Notes: generated by a model not told the origin, from the sequence alone. DNA of 64,000 nt from Rahnella variigena (GCF_003610915.1 NZ_NSDJ01000001.1:2728001-2792000); one strand, 5' to 3'; shown: positions 35,153 through 44,835, counted from the first letter of the stretch. Numbers and translations are program-made.

Positions 35153-35630
35153 GTCAAGGTCGTGGGTTCGCCGCCCACACTGGCCCAGAGACCCGCAGTC
35201 GCGCGGGCCTCTGGACTCCACGCTCTTTTCACTGCGCGCTGCCGCAGGCACGATGGACATGTTTCGCGGCTCCTGTGCGTGGCGCAAAATCTTGCCGCGT
35301 TGCGGTGCCTTCACTCGGTCCTGAAGCCTCCGGTCTTCAGGCCGCTCCGTTCAGCAAGATTTTTGATCACGCCAGTCCAGAACGAATAAAACCCTCGTTC
35401 TGATTATCTTGCAAAATCAGATGCTAAAGGGAGATCTGTCTTGCTCCTTCCCCTGCGAAGGGGAAGGTCGGGATGGGGTATTAATGGCATCTCAGAAATA
35501 ACCCTCTTTTTGGGGCTGTTTCTAACTCATTGATTTTAATAGTGGGTAAAAGCTTGAGGAAAAAGAGGGTATTTCTGCCTAAACAGAGATAATCTTTTAC
35601 AGTTCAATGCGTAAACTTGAAAACCTAAAT
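35153..35630 (+). repeat. Long direct repeat, copy 2 (upstream of array 3)
   Basis: It matches 21679-22154 over nearly its whole length with scattered substitutions: first unit 35153-35390, hairpin unit about 35450-35490, and leader 35523-35630. It lies between csy4 and array 3. With copy 1 it brackets 13 kb that include arrays 1 and 2, the cargo genes and the cas operon. Confidence 0.9.
35523..35630 (+). promoter_or_regulatory. CRISPR leader, copy 4 (main array)
   Basis: It precedes array 3 directly. Compared with the other three copies it has more substitutions in the last 70 bases (CTAAACAGAGATAATC, TTACAGTTCAATGCG), but the A-run, GAGGGTATTTCT and spacing are kept. Confidence 0.85.
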
Positions 35631-36738
35631 GTTCACTGCCGCATAGGCAGCTTAGAAATGAAGAACGCCAGTCGCCAACTTGGTATTGAGGTTCACTGCC
35701 GCATAGGCAGCTTAGAAAAGTCACAAAAATGTTGCCCAGGCACTTCAGTTGTTCACTGCCGCATAGGCAGCTTAGAAAGCACTATCTATAAAGGGGGCCG
35801 CCTGCGTGAGGTTCACTGCCGCATAGGCAGCTTAGAAATCCAGAATATCGACAAAGCGCTGAACGCTGCGGTTCACTGCCGCATAGGCAGCTTAGAAAGA
35901 TATGAAAAGAACTCAGCGGGAAATTGATCAGTTCACTGCCGCATAGGCAGCTTAGAAACGCGTTCCCATCGATGGCGAGCTATTACCGCTGTTCACTGCC
36001 GCATAGGCAGCTTAGAAAAGGACACGCCGATCGCTCTGCAAACACTGTCGGTTCACTGCCGCATAGGCAGCTTAGAAATGGAGCGCTACGGTCATCAGCC
36101 GCGGCGTTATGTTCACTGCCGCATAGGCAGCTTAGAAATACTACGGCCTTTCATGTGACCACTGCGAGCTGTTCACTGCCGCATAGGCAGCTTAGAAAAT
36201 TTTTAATAATTCATTGAGAACGTTATTTAAGTTCACTGCCGCATAGGCAGCTTAGAAAGTGCTCTTTGAGGCGCTGAAAGAAAACGTACTGTTCACTGCC
36301 GCATAGGCAGCTTAGAAACTGAGTTTTACGTGGTTGAGAACGTGCCCGGAGTTCACTGCCGCATAGGCAGCTTAGAAATGTTTGGGATAGACAATTCACC
36401 GTGGTCAAGCGTTCACTGCCGCATAGGCAGCTTAGAAACTTCAGTAGAAGCGAAACCGGCAGGGTTTGACGTTCACTGCCGCATAGGCAGCTTAGAAATT
36501 GAAGCGAAAATAGTAGATGTGAGTGGCGGGGTTCACTGCCGCATAGGCAGCTTAGAAAATTACATCATCCACCTGCTGTGAGGTTGGTGCGTTCACTGCC
36601 GCATAGGCAGCTTAGAAACGTCTACAGTAAAGGCACGGCGTTAGCCGTCGGTTCACTGCCGTACAGGCAGCTTAGAAAACCCCACAGCCAGCCCATACAG
36701 AGCAGGTAATGTTCACTGCCGTACAGGCACCTCAAAAT
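35631..36738 (+). CRISPR. Type I-F CRISPR array 3 (main), 19 repeats and 18 spacers
   Basis: Repeats start every 60 bp from 35631 to 36711 with 32 bp spacers. The first 17 repeats carry GCATAGGCAG; the repeat at 36651 is the GTACAGGCAG type of array 1; the last (36711) is degenerate after GTACAGGCA. The GCATAGGCAG variant still pairs with CTGCC through a stem. All spacers are different. It lies immediately downstream of the cas operon and is the longest array, so probably the most active one. Confidence 0.98.
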
Positions 36739-36820
36739 CGCAGGTCAATGCCGGTGGGCGCGTTCTGATGACTGAGAACATGCGTTGTAAAATTAATGGA
36801 TAATAAAATTTGATTAAAGG

Positions 36821-36857
36821 ATGCCTGCTGTTCATCATTATTAATGACAGCAGGCAT
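36821..36857. terminator. Terminator-like hairpin after the Bor-like gene
   Basis: ATGCCTGCTGT at 36821-36831 pairs with ACAGCAGGCAT at 36847-36857 around a 15-base AT-rich loop. It lies 24 bp beyond the bor-like stop (minus strand) and about 80 bp after array 3, and may end either transcript. Confidence 0.6.
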
Positions 36858-36880
36858 TTATAAAAAATCATCAGGAGTTA

Positions 36881-37171
36881 TTATTTCGTGCAATAAACTC
36901 TTGCTTCGCGAGGTGTGTATATTCCTAAAGTGACAATGCGCAGGAATACATCCATCCCTGATTCCTGAACTTCAGTACGAACAACTTTATTTGCGCTACC
37001 ACAAATTTTTGCTGCGTCTATGGTATGTTCTTGTCCAATGCCATTAACGAAGAAAGCTTGTCTGGTGACATGAGCGGGTTGCTCTGCAATACCATCATTT
37101 AATTTGAATGTCTGTTGAGCACAGCCTGACAATGCAGTAACAGCAAGAACCGAAATAATAAATTTTTTCAT
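36881..37171 (-). CDS. bor: Bor-like outer-membrane lipoprotein
   Basis: A 96-residue lipoprotein with signal peptide and lipobox LSGC (Cys17). The mature part follows phage lambda Bor and plasmid Iss very closely: CAQQTFKL, FFVNGIGQEHTIDAAKICG and the C-terminus TLGIYTPREARVYC. Bor/Iss are linked to serum (complement) survival in E. coli. It is a single phage-type morphon gene here with no other lambda-like genes nearby, AT-rich, and lies just outside array 3. Confidence 0.9.
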   Translation of the reverse strand: MKKFIISVLAVTALSGCAQQTFKLNDGIAEQPAHVTRQAFFVNGIGQEHTIDAAKICGSANKVVRTEVQESGMDVFLRIVTLGIYTPREARVYCTK

Positions 37172-37478
37172 GATAACTCATGTTGATAATAAAGAAGTGA
37201 AATCATATATTCTGGCCTGTTGATACTTTTACAAATCCGACCACTCACTATTATTAGTTATTAAAGTAAATGGTTTAGTCTGGGTTGAACTATGTGAAAA
37301 TTGAGGTTTTTCTGTGTTGTATTAAAAAAGAGTAAAGGTTATTAACCGGTTGCATTTCTAATATGAATGATAATCAATAATATTCAGCCATTATATTAAT
37401 AATAAACGCTGCGCATTTATGCGGGTCACGGTTGGGCTGACAATTTACTGCCGTAAAGCCAGCCTCTGAACGCAAAAT
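37172..37478. other. AT-rich gap with a decayed CRISPR repeat
   Basis: No gene is visible. The left part should contain the bor promoter. At 37443-37470 a sequence matches 16 of the first 20 positions of the I-F repeat (TTTACTGCCGTAAAGCCAGC). It has no leader or partner repeat, and is the rightmost trace of CRISPR DNA in the window. Confidence 0.45.
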
Positions 37479-38492
37479 TCACCCCACCAAATCCCGCTCA
37501 ACAAACCCTTTACGCCATTGTGTTGGTGTCGTCCCCAGCCGCTGGCGAAAATGGTGACGCAACGTTTCCGGCGATCCAAAACCGGCCTGTTCGGCGACGC
37601 GGTCAATACTCAGTGTGCCGTTTTCCAGCAGGGCGCAGGCTTTTTCCAGCCGCACGCTCAGCATCCATTCGCCGGGCGTGGTGCCGGTTGCATCATGGAA
37701 ACGACGCAGGAAGGTGCGGCGGCTCATTCCGGCTTGTGCAGCTAGCTGATCAATGACCATGGGCGTATTGAGATGGCTGCGCAAATCATCAAGCAGCGGG
37801 GCGAGCGTTTTTGCCGGATGCCTCGGAACGGGTTGCTGGATCAGCTGTGCCTGATTTCCTTCACGCAATGGCGGTGTCACCATCCGGCGTGCCGTGCGAT
37901 TCGCCACTTCAATACCGTAATCGCGGCGGATCAGATGCAGACACAAATCGACGCCCGCCGCACCACCGGCAGAGGTGATGATGCTGCCTTCATCGACATA
38001 AATCATGCCATGCTCAACCTGCACTTTCGGGAATCTTTGTGCCAGAACATCGGTGCTGTTCCAGTGCGCAGTGGCGCGTTTGCCGTCCAGTAAACCGGCA
38101 GCGCCGAGCACGAAACTCCCCGCGCAGATCGATACAATCCGCGTGCCGTTGCTGTGCGCTTTTTGCAGCGCCGTAATCAGCCGGTCAGAGGCCGGTTCGT
38201 GGATGCTTCGCCAGCCGGGGATCACAATCGTTCCGGCATCTTCCAGCAGTTCCAGCCCGCCATCGACCACCAGCCGCACGCCGCCTTGTGCGCCGAACGT
38301 CCCTTCCTCGACCGATGCGACGGCTAAGTCGTACAACGGCTCGCCGGTGATTTCATCGGCGCGGCCAAAGGCTTCGACGGCAGTGCCGAATTCGAAGGTA
38401 CACAGACATTCATAGGCCAGCAGTACCAGCCGCCGGTTACGCGGAGCGGGGTTGCGCGGGGAAGACATCAGTGTCAGAGCAGCTTTTTGCAT
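37479..38492 (-). CDS. GlxA-type AraC-family regulator
   Basis: About 337 residues from ATG 38492 (M-Q-K-A-A-L); other starts at 38618 and 38468 are possible and no strong ribosome site decides. The N-terminal half is a DJ-1/PfpI-like domain (RLVLLAYECLCTFEFGTAVEAF, ICAGSFVLGAAGLLDGKRATAHW), the C-terminal half an AraC double helix-turn-helix (IDQLAAQAGMSRRTFLRRFHDATGTTPGEW, VAEQAGFGSPETLRHHFRQRLGTTPTQWR). This matches FtrA/GlxA-type transcription regulators. It is divergent from an MFS exporter gene and probably regulates it. Confidence 0.88.
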   Translation of the reverse strand: MQKAALTLMSSPRNPAPRNRRLVLLAYECLCTFEFGTAVEAFGRADEITGEPLYDLAVASVEEGTFGAQGGVRLVVDGGLELLEDAGTIVIPGWRSIHEPASDRLITALQKAHSNGTRIVSICAGSFVLGAAGLLDGKRATAHWNSTDVLAQRFPKVQVEHGMIYVDEGSIITSAGGAAGVDLCLHLIRRDYGIEVANRTARRMVTPPLREGNQAQLIQQPVPRHPAKTLAPLLDDLRSHLNTPMVIDQLAAQAGMSRRTFLRRFHDATGTTPGEWMLSVRLEKACALLENGTLSIDRVAEQAGFGSPETLRHHFRQRLGTTPTQWRKGFVERDLVG

Positions 38493-38607
38493 ACAGGGAA
38501 AACCATCAGGTTGGCATAATCTTGACGATACATGGCACACGGGCTGATTTCTACTGTGCCGCCAATCTTTCATGCTGTGTGTCTTTAACTCATCGCAGGA
38601 TTTAAGC

Positions 38608-40083
38608 ATGAAGAACACACTGGCGCTGATGGCCGTCTGTCTCGCTGCACTGATGTCCGGGCTGGAGATTTCCAGCGTTCCCGTTTTATCACCGGTACTT
38701 GAACAGGAACTTCATGCCAGCTTCCGCGAACTTCAGTGGATCATGAACGCCTATACGCTGGCCTGTACCACGGTGCTGATGGCGACCGGTACGCTGGCGG
38801 ACCGCTATGGACGGAAACGGGTTTTTATTATCAGTATTATCGCCTTCGGGCTGACTTCGCTGATGTGTGGTCTTGCCACAAGTTCGCAATGGCTTATCGC
38901 CGCGCGTTTCGCACAGGGACTGAGCGGTGGCGCAATGCTGACGTGTCTGATTGCGATTTTGTCTTCGCAATTTCCGCAAGGAAAAGCGCGCAGTCAGGCA
39001 TTTGCCGCATGGGGGATTACGTTTGGTTTCGGCCTGGGATTTGGCCCGATCATAGGCGGCATGTTGGTCGCGTGGCTTAACTGGCGCTGGGTGTTTCTGA
39101 TTCATGTCTTTATCGCCATATTGACCCTGATTCTGGCGCAGAAAAACGTGGTGGAATCCCGTGACGGACAGGCCAAAAAATTGGATCTCGGCGGATTGAT
39201 CACGCTGTCGGTCACGGTCATGGGCGCAACGTTTCTAATTACTCAGGGCAGCAGCCTGGGCTGGGGCAGCGTCATCGCGCGTACCGTTCTGCTGGTAACC
39301 GCCCTCAGTGCGGCGATGTTTATCTGGATTGAAAAACGTCATCCGCATCCGATGTTTGATTTCTCGGTATTCCGCGTCCGCGCATTTTCCGGTGCGCTGA
39401 TGGGCTCAGTGGGCATGAATTTCAGCTTCTGGCCACTGATGATTTATCTGCCGGTGTATTACCAGAGCGGACTGGGTTATGGCAGCGTCACGACCGGTCT
39501 GGCATTGCTGGCCTACACGTTGCCCACGTTGCTGATGCCACCGGTCGGTGAAAAACTGACCGCACGTTTTGGCGCGTCCCGCCTTATCCCGTTCGGGTTA
39601 TTCACCATCGGCGCGGGCTTTATCCTGATGCAAATCGCCGTCGTTCATCATCTGAGTTTATTGCCGGGCGCACTGCTGGCTGGCATGGCGCTCGGGCTGA
39701 CCAATACGCCGGTCACGAACACTACCACCGGTTCCGTCGCAGCGAACCGTGCGGGAATGGCGTCGGGTATTGATATCAGTGCGCGGCTGATCACGCTGGC
39801 TGTCAACATTGCCCTGATGGGAAGCCTGCTGGTGGCAGGAATTGCCGCCAGCCTGAAAAAAGTTATGCCGGCAGCGGGAGATTTGTCTTCGCTGGCAGAG
39901 CGTATCGCAGGCGGATCGGTGGTTGAAGGATTACAAACTGCGCAGATTGCTCAGGTGCTGACGGATGGCTTTGCCGTCATTCTGATCTATGGCGCGGCGG
40001 GTGTGTGGATCCTGGCGCTGATGAGTTATTTGCTCTTTAACGATAAGGGTCGGCGTAAAACGGTAACGTGCGAGCCGTACTGA
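38608..40083 (+). CDS. MFS drug-exporter-like transporter (DHA2 family)
   Basis: A 491-residue membrane protein with about 14 hydrophobic segments. Motif A is visible as GTLADRYGRKRVF (residues 60-72), and the motif C-like glycine/proline run is GFGLGFGPIIGG near residue 145. ATG 38608 after GCAGGA is preferred to an in-frame start at 38572. Fourteen-helix DHA2 members export drugs or small metabolites by proton antiport; the substrate is unknown. The divergent GlxA-type regulator suggests inducible control. Confidence 0.87.
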   Translation: MKNTLALMAVCLAALMSGLEISSVPVLSPVLEQELHASFRELQWIMNAYTLACTTVLMATGTLADRYGRKRVFIISIIAFGLTSLMCGLATSSQWLIAARFAQGLSGGAMLTCLIAILSSQFPQGKARSQAFAAWGITFGFGLGFGPIIGGMLVAWLNWRWVFLIHVFIAILTLILAQKNVVESRDGQAKKLDLGGLITLSVTVMGATFLITQGSSLGWGSVIARTVLLVTALSAAMFIWIEKRHPHPMFDFSVFRVRAFSGALMGSVGMNFSFWPLMIYLPVYYQSGLGYGSVTTGLALLAYTLPTLLMPPVGEKLTARFGASRLIPFGLFTIGAGFILMQIAVVHHLSLLPGALLAGMALGLTNTPVTNTTTGSVAANRAGMASGIDISARLITLAVNIALMGSLLVAGIAASLKKVMPAAGDLSSLAERIAGGSVVEGLQTAQIAQVLTDGFAVILIYGAAGVWILALMSYLLFNDKGRRKTVTCEPY

Positions 40084-40281
40084 CTTTAAAAATCAGCGTT
40101 GCAGAATGTGTCGCGCTGTTTTGCGTAACATCTTCCATTTGCCTGAAAAATAATCATTTTTCTTGCGCATCATTTTACTGCTTATGGCGTTATAGCCCTG
40201 CGGGACGGGGCTTAACGAAAACAAACGGGAAGCCAAATGATAATTTGATTAAGTACGACAACTGGCGTACATTGAGGCCAC

Positions 40282-40578
40282 ATGAGTTTCAGAGAGATCA
40301 AATGGAAGGTGATCGAATGTTTAAAGAATGGAAATATTGAGTTTGAGGCACGACGCGGGATTCAGCTTAAGAATTTGTTGAGTACGGGCGACATCTCACC
40401 CTATGAAGTGGCTGCCCTAATCGGCAGGGCATCTGGAGATAATTATCAGATTCGTCCCTACCATTTTGACAGCAGTATTGATGTCCATATCATCACTGTC
40501 AGTAGTGCCGGAGTACCCTGGTACATCAAGTGGTACTTTACAGAGCCTACCAGTGTTTTTATCAGCGTTCATCATTAA
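40282..40578 (+). CDS. Small protein, possible toxin of a two-gene module
   Basis: A 98-residue protein, start MSFREIKWKVIECLKNGNIEFEAR, with a compact alpha/beta look and an aromatic, basic end (VPWYIKWYFTEPTSVFISVHH). I do not recognise the family with certainty. It is followed 8 bp later by a protein with an MqsA-like zinc ribbon. The toxin-first order and sizes resemble mqsRA, and the phrase YIKWYF recalls the end of RelE/MqsR-fold proteins. Function is inferred from context only. Confidence 0.5.
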   Translation: MSFREIKWKVIECLKNGNIEFEARRGIQLKNLLSTGDISPYEVAALIGRASGDNYQIRPYHFDSSIDVHIITVSSAGVPWYIKWYFTEPTSVFISVHH

Positions 40579-40586
40579 GGAAGAAT

Positions 40587-41180
40587 ATGATTATTTATAA
40601 AGTCGGAGACGAGAAAAAGGCGGTGTGTAACGTCTGTGAGGCTTTCCGCACGGTGAGTTTTCAGCTGCGCGATGTACCGTTCGATGACGGCAGCGGTATG
40701 GTGAAAAATATCATCGCGGGCGTGTGTAAAACCTGCGACAACGTCGCGGTGATCCCTTATCAGTCTGTGCCTGCTATCAAAAAGCAGTTGCAGATACAAC
40801 GCAAAGCAGTGGAAAGCCGTGTGCCTGCGCACATGATTGATCTGCTGAACATGGCGAGTGCGGAATTGGGGGCAACCCCTGATTTCGTGCCGTTACTGCT
40901 TAAATATTATATCCATCATCTGGCTTCCAGTCCGCAAGGCGCAATGCGTCTGGTGACTTTGCTGACGTCCGAACTGGCGACCGGTCTGGCGAATAAGCGT
41001 CTTTCCCTGAAAGGGCGCGAAATCGGCAATGATATCGAAAAACTCAAAAATCTGTCCCAAATCGACAACACCACCGAATTACTCAAAGGCGTGGTGCTGA
41101 CCATCCATAACGATCTGCTGGTGAACCCTGACGCTCAACGCATCGCGCTGTTGAAGAGTTTTGTCGCCACTGTTGCCTGA
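40587..41180 (+). CDS. Zinc-ribbon protein, MqsA-like N-terminus
   Basis: A 197-residue protein beginning [23 protein letters not shown] 40587 follows AAGGA. The four cysteines (CNVC at 14-17, CKTC at about 52-55) flank a [12 protein letters not shown] segment, as in the zinc ribbon of MqsA antitoxins. The C-terminal part is helical ([28 protein letters not shown]) and is not the usual HTH-XRE domain, so DNA binding is uncertain. It ends 40 bp before the sigma-28 promoter of the receptor operon. Confidence 0.6.
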   Translation: MIIYKVGDEKKAVCNVCEAFRTVSFQLRDVPFDDGSGMVKNIIAGVCKTCDNVAVIPYQSVPAIKKQLQIQRKAVESRVPAHMIDLLNMASAELGATPDFVPLLLKYYIHHLASSPQGAMRLVTLLTSELATGLANKRLSLKGREIGNDIEKLKNLSQIDNTTELLKGVVLTIHNDLLVNPDAQRIALLKSFVATVA

Positions 41181-41219
41181 CCCCTCGCGTCTCCCCGAAA
41201 AAATCCGATCCTCATCACA

Positions 41220-41246
41220 TAAAGTTCCCTCACTTTCTGCCGATAA
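41220..41246 (+). promoter_or_regulatory. Sigma-28 (FliA) promoter for the receptor operon
   Basis: TAAAGTTC at 41220-41227, an 11-base spacer, and GCCGATAA at 41239-41246 match the flagellar sigma-28 consensus (TAAAGTTT-N11-GCCGATAA) at all but one position. It lies 35 bp before the start of the first chemoreceptor. It can drive the receptor-cheRBYZ half that the island has separated from motA. Confidence 0.92.
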
Positions 41247-41281
41247 CTATTAAAGATAAATCCAATTCAAAAAGGAACAAC

Positions 41282-42976
41282 ATGTTTAACCGTATGAAAG
41301 TGGTCACGGGGATCGTGATCTTACTGGTGGTCTTCGGTGCTTTACAGTTGGTATCCGGTGGCCTGTTCTTTAAATCGTTGAAGACAGACAAAGACAACTT
41401 CACCACGTCTCAGCAGATCCGCTTACAGCAGGCAGAATTTAACGCCAGCTGGATTTATCTGCTGCAGACCCGTAACACGCTCAACCGGGCGGGTATCCGT
41501 TTCATGCTCGACGCTAACCAGATGGGCAGCGGTGCCACGGTGAAAGAGCTGATTGATACGGCGACGAAAGATCTGCAAATCGCCGATCAGCATTTCGCCA
41601 ACTATCAAAAAATCCCGGTGGATGCGAGCCAGAATCCGCAGTTCGCCGCCGATGCCAAAAAGCAGTATCAGGTTCTGCATGATGCGCTTTCTGAACTGAT
41701 TGAGCTGATTGGTCTTGGCCGCATCAACGACTTCTTCGAACAGCCTACACAGCAGTATCAGGACAACTTCGAAAAAGCGTTCGTGACCTATATCGACCAG
41801 AACGATCACCTGTACAACGACGCGGTGAAAGTGAGCGAAAACTCCTTTAAACACGCGATGTGGATGCTCGGCAGTGTCCTGATTGTCTTGCTGGTCTTCA
41901 TCATTCTGGCCTGGACCGGCGTGCAGCGGATCCTGATCCATCCTCTGAAAAATATCGTTGAGACCATCCGCAAAATTGCGACCGGTGATCTCACGCATGA
42001 AATAGTCGTGAAAAGCCGTAATGAAATCGGCCAGCTTGCCGATAGTCTCAGGTACATGCAGGACGAACTGATCCGCACGGTTACCGGCGTGCGTCACGGT
42101 GCTGATGCTATTTACAGCGGTGCGAGCGAAATTTCGGCGGGTAACAGTGATTTATCTTCCCGTACCGAAGAACAGGCATCGGCGCTGGAAGAAACTGCCG
42201 CCAGCATGGAACAGCTGACCGCGACCGTGAAACAGAACGCCGAAAACGCCCGTCAGGCCAGCCAGCTGGCACTGAGCGCGTCAGAAACCGCGCAGAAGGG
42301 CGGCAAAGTGGTGGCAAACGTGGTTGATACCATGAATGACATCGCCAGCAGCTCGAAGAAAATTACCGACATCACCGGTGTGATCGACGGAATTGCCTTC
42401 CAGACCAACATTCTGGCACTGAACGCCGCGGTTGAAGCCGCCCGTGCAGGTGAGCAGGGACGTGGATTTGCGGTTGTCGCAGGTGAAGTGCGTACCCTGG
42501 CGCAACGCAGCGCGCAGGCAGCAAAAGAAATTAAAGGGCTGATTGACGATTCTGTCAGCCGCATTAATACCGGTTCAGTACTGGCAGAAAGTGCCGGCGA
42601 AACCATGAATGACATGGTGAATGCCGTCACACGTGTGACTGACATTATGGGCGAAATCACCTCGGCATCTGATGAACAGAGCCGCGGGATCGAGCAGGTC
42701 GCACAAGCTATTACTGAAATGGATCGGGTGACGCAGCAGAACGCCTCACTGGTTGAAGAATCCGCTTCCGCTTCGGCGGCACTGGAAGAGCAGGCCAGCC
42801 TGCTGACGCAATCTGTGGCCGTGTTTACGCTGAGTCAGACCACAAATAACAACGTGCGCCAGAACCCGGCCTCTTCGGCAAGGCTGCCTCTGTTGACTCC
42901 GAACCTTTCAGGTTCTAAAGCCGGAAAAGGTGGAGCACAAAGTACAGATTTAACTGAGAACTGGGAAACCTTCTAA
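41282..42976 (+). CDS. tsr: Methyl-accepting chemotaxis protein, Tsr-like
   Basis: A 564-residue receptor. Membrane helix one is at residues 7-29 and helix two near 192-213. The periplasmic ligand domain contains [20 protein letters not shown], close to the serine-binding region of E. coli Tsr. A HAMP domain follows (about 215-268), then methylation helices and the signalling hairpin ([35 protein letters not shown]). It ends NWETF, the CheR/CheB-docking pentapeptide. The first gene after the sigma-28 promoter. The name is by similarity; ligand is not proven. Confidence 0.88.
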   Translation: MFNRMKVVTGIVILLVVFGALQLVSGGLFFKSLKTDKDNFTTSQQIRLQQAEFNASWIYLLQTRNTLNRAGIRFMLDANQMGSGATVKELIDTATKDLQIADQHFANYQKIPVDASQNPQFAADAKKQYQVLHDALSELIELIGLGRINDFFEQPTQQYQDNFEKAFVTYIDQNDHLYNDAVKVSENSFKHAMWMLGSVLIVLLVFIILAWTGVQRILIHPLKNIVETIRKIATGDLTHEIVVKSRNEIGQLADSLRYMQDELIRTVTGVRHGADAIYSGASEISAGNSDLSSRTEEQASALEETAASMEQLTATVKQNAENARQASQLALSASETAQKGGKVVANVVDTMNDIASSSKKITDITGVIDGIAFQTNILALNAAVEAARAGEQGRGFAVVAGEVRTLAQRSAQAAKEIKGLIDDSVSRINTGSVLAESAGETMNDMVNAVTRVTDIMGEITSASDEQSRGIEQVAQAITEMDRVTQQNASLVEESASASAALEEQASLLTQSVAVFTLSQTTNNNVRQNPASSARLPLLTPNLSGSKAGKGGAQSTDLTENWETF

Positions 42977-43004
42977 GCACGTACATCAACATCGCTACCC
43001 AAAA

Positions 43005-43121
43005 TAGTCAGGTTTGCAGAAAGGCGGCAAACGAGGAAACCCCGAGGAGCTTACTTCAGTAAGTGATTCGGGGACTCAGCACAGCCAACGACTCTGCAGA
43101 CCTGAATAACAAGGGTATTAA
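43005..43121. repeat. Palindromic intergenic repeat between the two receptor genes
   Basis: About 117 bp built as nested inverted repeats: outer AGTCAGGTTTGCAG and CTGCAGACCTGA, inner CCCCGA / TCGGGG and CTTACT / AGTAAG. Similar palindromic intergenic elements are common in Yersinia, Serratia and related genera (YPAL-like), from general knowledge. It forms a strong hairpin in the transcript between the receptor genes. Confidence 0.75.
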
Positions 43122-43164
43122 GAAATAAGGTGCCGGTCAGGGCTGACACCTAACGAGGTTATCC

Positions 43165-44835
43165 ATGTTTAAGCACATCCGTGTGTCCACCTGCATGTTT
43201 TTGTTATTGATCGTATTTTTTGTGATGCAACTGGTGAGCAGTGGCTTATCACTTTATGCCGCCCACACGGATAAAATGAATTTTGAGCAGATATCGAATA
43301 CTGCTGAGCAGCGTGACGCGCTGAACCAGAGCTGGTCATATCTGCTGCAAACCCGCAACACACTAAACCGCGCGGCCACGCGTCTGGCGCTGAAACAGCC
43401 TCAGGAAACCGTGACGCAACTGATGGTTGACGCGAAAAACAGCCTGAAAAGTGCTGAAGATTCTTACGCTGCTTTCCTGGCTCTGCCACGCAGAACCGAA
43501 AAGGCTTCCGAGCTGACCACCGTTAACAAAGCCAGCTACGAAGCACTGCACGGAATGTTGCAGGTGCTGATTGATTCGTTATCGCGCGGTGACATGGAGG
43601 CGTTTCTCGCCAGTCCGACGCAAAAATATCAGGATCAGTTCCAGCAGGAAGTTGGCAATTATGTCGCCTATGTCAGTGGCCGTTTCCAGCAGGCACAGAC
43701 CCAGACTGCGGCGTCTTATCAGAGCGTGATGATCAATACCACGGTGATCACCCTGTTGTTGCTGGCGCTGACCGCACTGGCGCTGGTCGTTACCCGCCGG
43801 ATCCTGTTCCGTCCGCTGACCACCATGCGTGCCCATTTTGACCGTATCGGTTCCGGCGATATTTCTGCGCCGATCGTGGCGGAAGGGCGCTACGAAATCA
43901 AAGTGATGCTCGAAAGCCTGCAACAGATGCAGACCTCGCTGGCAGAAACGGTGCGTACCGTACGCCACGGCGCTGACACCATGTTCGCTGGCCTGAAAGG
44001 CATCGCTGCGGGCAATACCGATTTGTCTTCGCGTACCGAACAACAAGCCTCTGCGCTGGAAGAAACGGCCGCCAGTATGGAACAGCTGACCGCCACCGTG
44101 AAGCAGAACGCCGAGAACGCCCGTCAGGCGACACAGCTGGCGCGTGATGCCTCAAATACCGCAGAAAAAGGCGGTGAACTGACCGGCAATGTGGTGAAGA
44201 CCATGAATGACATCGCGGGCAGCTCGAAAAAAATCAGTGCCATTACCAGCGTGATTGATGGCATTGCGTTCCAGACCAACATTCTGGCGCTGAACGCCGC
44301 CGTTGAAGCCGCCCGTGCCGGTGAGCAGGGTCGCGGATTTGCGGTGGTAGCCGGTGAAGTGCGCAGCCTCGCGCAGCGCAGCGCACAGGCCGCGAAAGAA
44401 ATCAAAGCGCTGATTGATGAATCTGTCAGCCGCGTCAGCCAGGGTTCCGTGCTGGTGGAATCCGCCGGTAACACCATGGATGACATCGTTCGCGCCGTGA
44501 CCCGCGTGACCGACATCATGGGCGAAATCGCCTCAGCCTCTGACGAGCAAAGTCGCGGCATCGAACAGGTTTCTATAGCCGTCACGCAGATGGATCAGGT
44601 GACGCAGCAGAACGCCACGCTGGTTCAGCAGGCCGCTTCTTCCACACATACGCTGGAAGCGGAGTCTGAAAACCTGACCCGCGCGGTCTCGGTGTTCCGT
44701 CTTGCCTCCGCCGGGAGTGCTCAGCCGCGCCACAACGGTCCGGCGCAGGGCTTTACACCACGCCAGGTGGCTCAACCCGCGTTAATTGCGGCGCCCGCGC
44801 GAGCAGGTTCTGCGGATAACTGGGAAACCTTCTGA
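43165..44835 (+). CDS. Methyl-accepting chemotaxis protein, second receptor
   Basis: A 556-residue receptor. Membrane helices lie at about 7-29 and 192-212. The periplasmic domain keeps [17 protein letters not shown] but is otherwise unlike the first receptor, so its ligand differs. HAMP and signalling domains follow ([36 protein letters not shown]). It also ends NWETF. The signalling halves of the two receptors are nearly identical, suggesting tandem duplication with a diverged sensor domain. E. coli has Tar and Tap here; I do not assign either name. Confidence 0.9.
   Translation: MFKHIRVSTCMFLLLIVFFVMQLVSSGLSLYAAHTDKMNFEQISNTAEQRDALNQSWSYLLQTRNTLNRAATRLALKQPQETVTQLMVDAKNSLKSAEDSYAAFLALPRRTEKASELTTVNKASYEALHGMLQVLIDSLSRGDMEAFLASPTQKYQDQFQQEVGNYVAYVSGRFQQAQTQTAASYQSVMINTTVITLLLLALTALALVVTRRILFRPLTTMRAHFDRIGSGDISAPIVAEGRYEIKVMLESLQQMQTSLAETVRTVRHGADTMFAGLKGIAAGNTDLSSRTEQQASALEETAASMEQLTATVKQNAENARQATQLARDASNTAEKGGELTGNVVKTMNDIAGSSKKISAITSVIDGIAFQTNILALNAAVEAARAGEQGRGFAVVAGEVRSLAQRSAQAAKEIKALIDESVSRVSQGSVLVESAGNTMDDIVRAVTRVTDIMGEIASASDEQSRGIEQVSIAVTQMDQVTQQNATLVQQAASSTHTLEAESENLTRAVSVFRLASAGSAQPRHNGPAQGFTPRQVAQPALIAAPARAGSADNWETF

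Noticed and set aside
35607..36581. Open frames over array 3 with repeated VHCRIGSLE or LPHRQLR peptides
   Set aside because: These are translations of CRISPR repeats, whose 60 bp period keeps frames open. They have no independent start signals.
21670..41281. Integrase- or transposase-driven mobile island (including a CRISPR-associated Tn7-like element)
   Set aside because: No transposase, tniQ or integrase is visible and cas3 is intact, so this is a normal interference-competent I-F system flanked by repeats.
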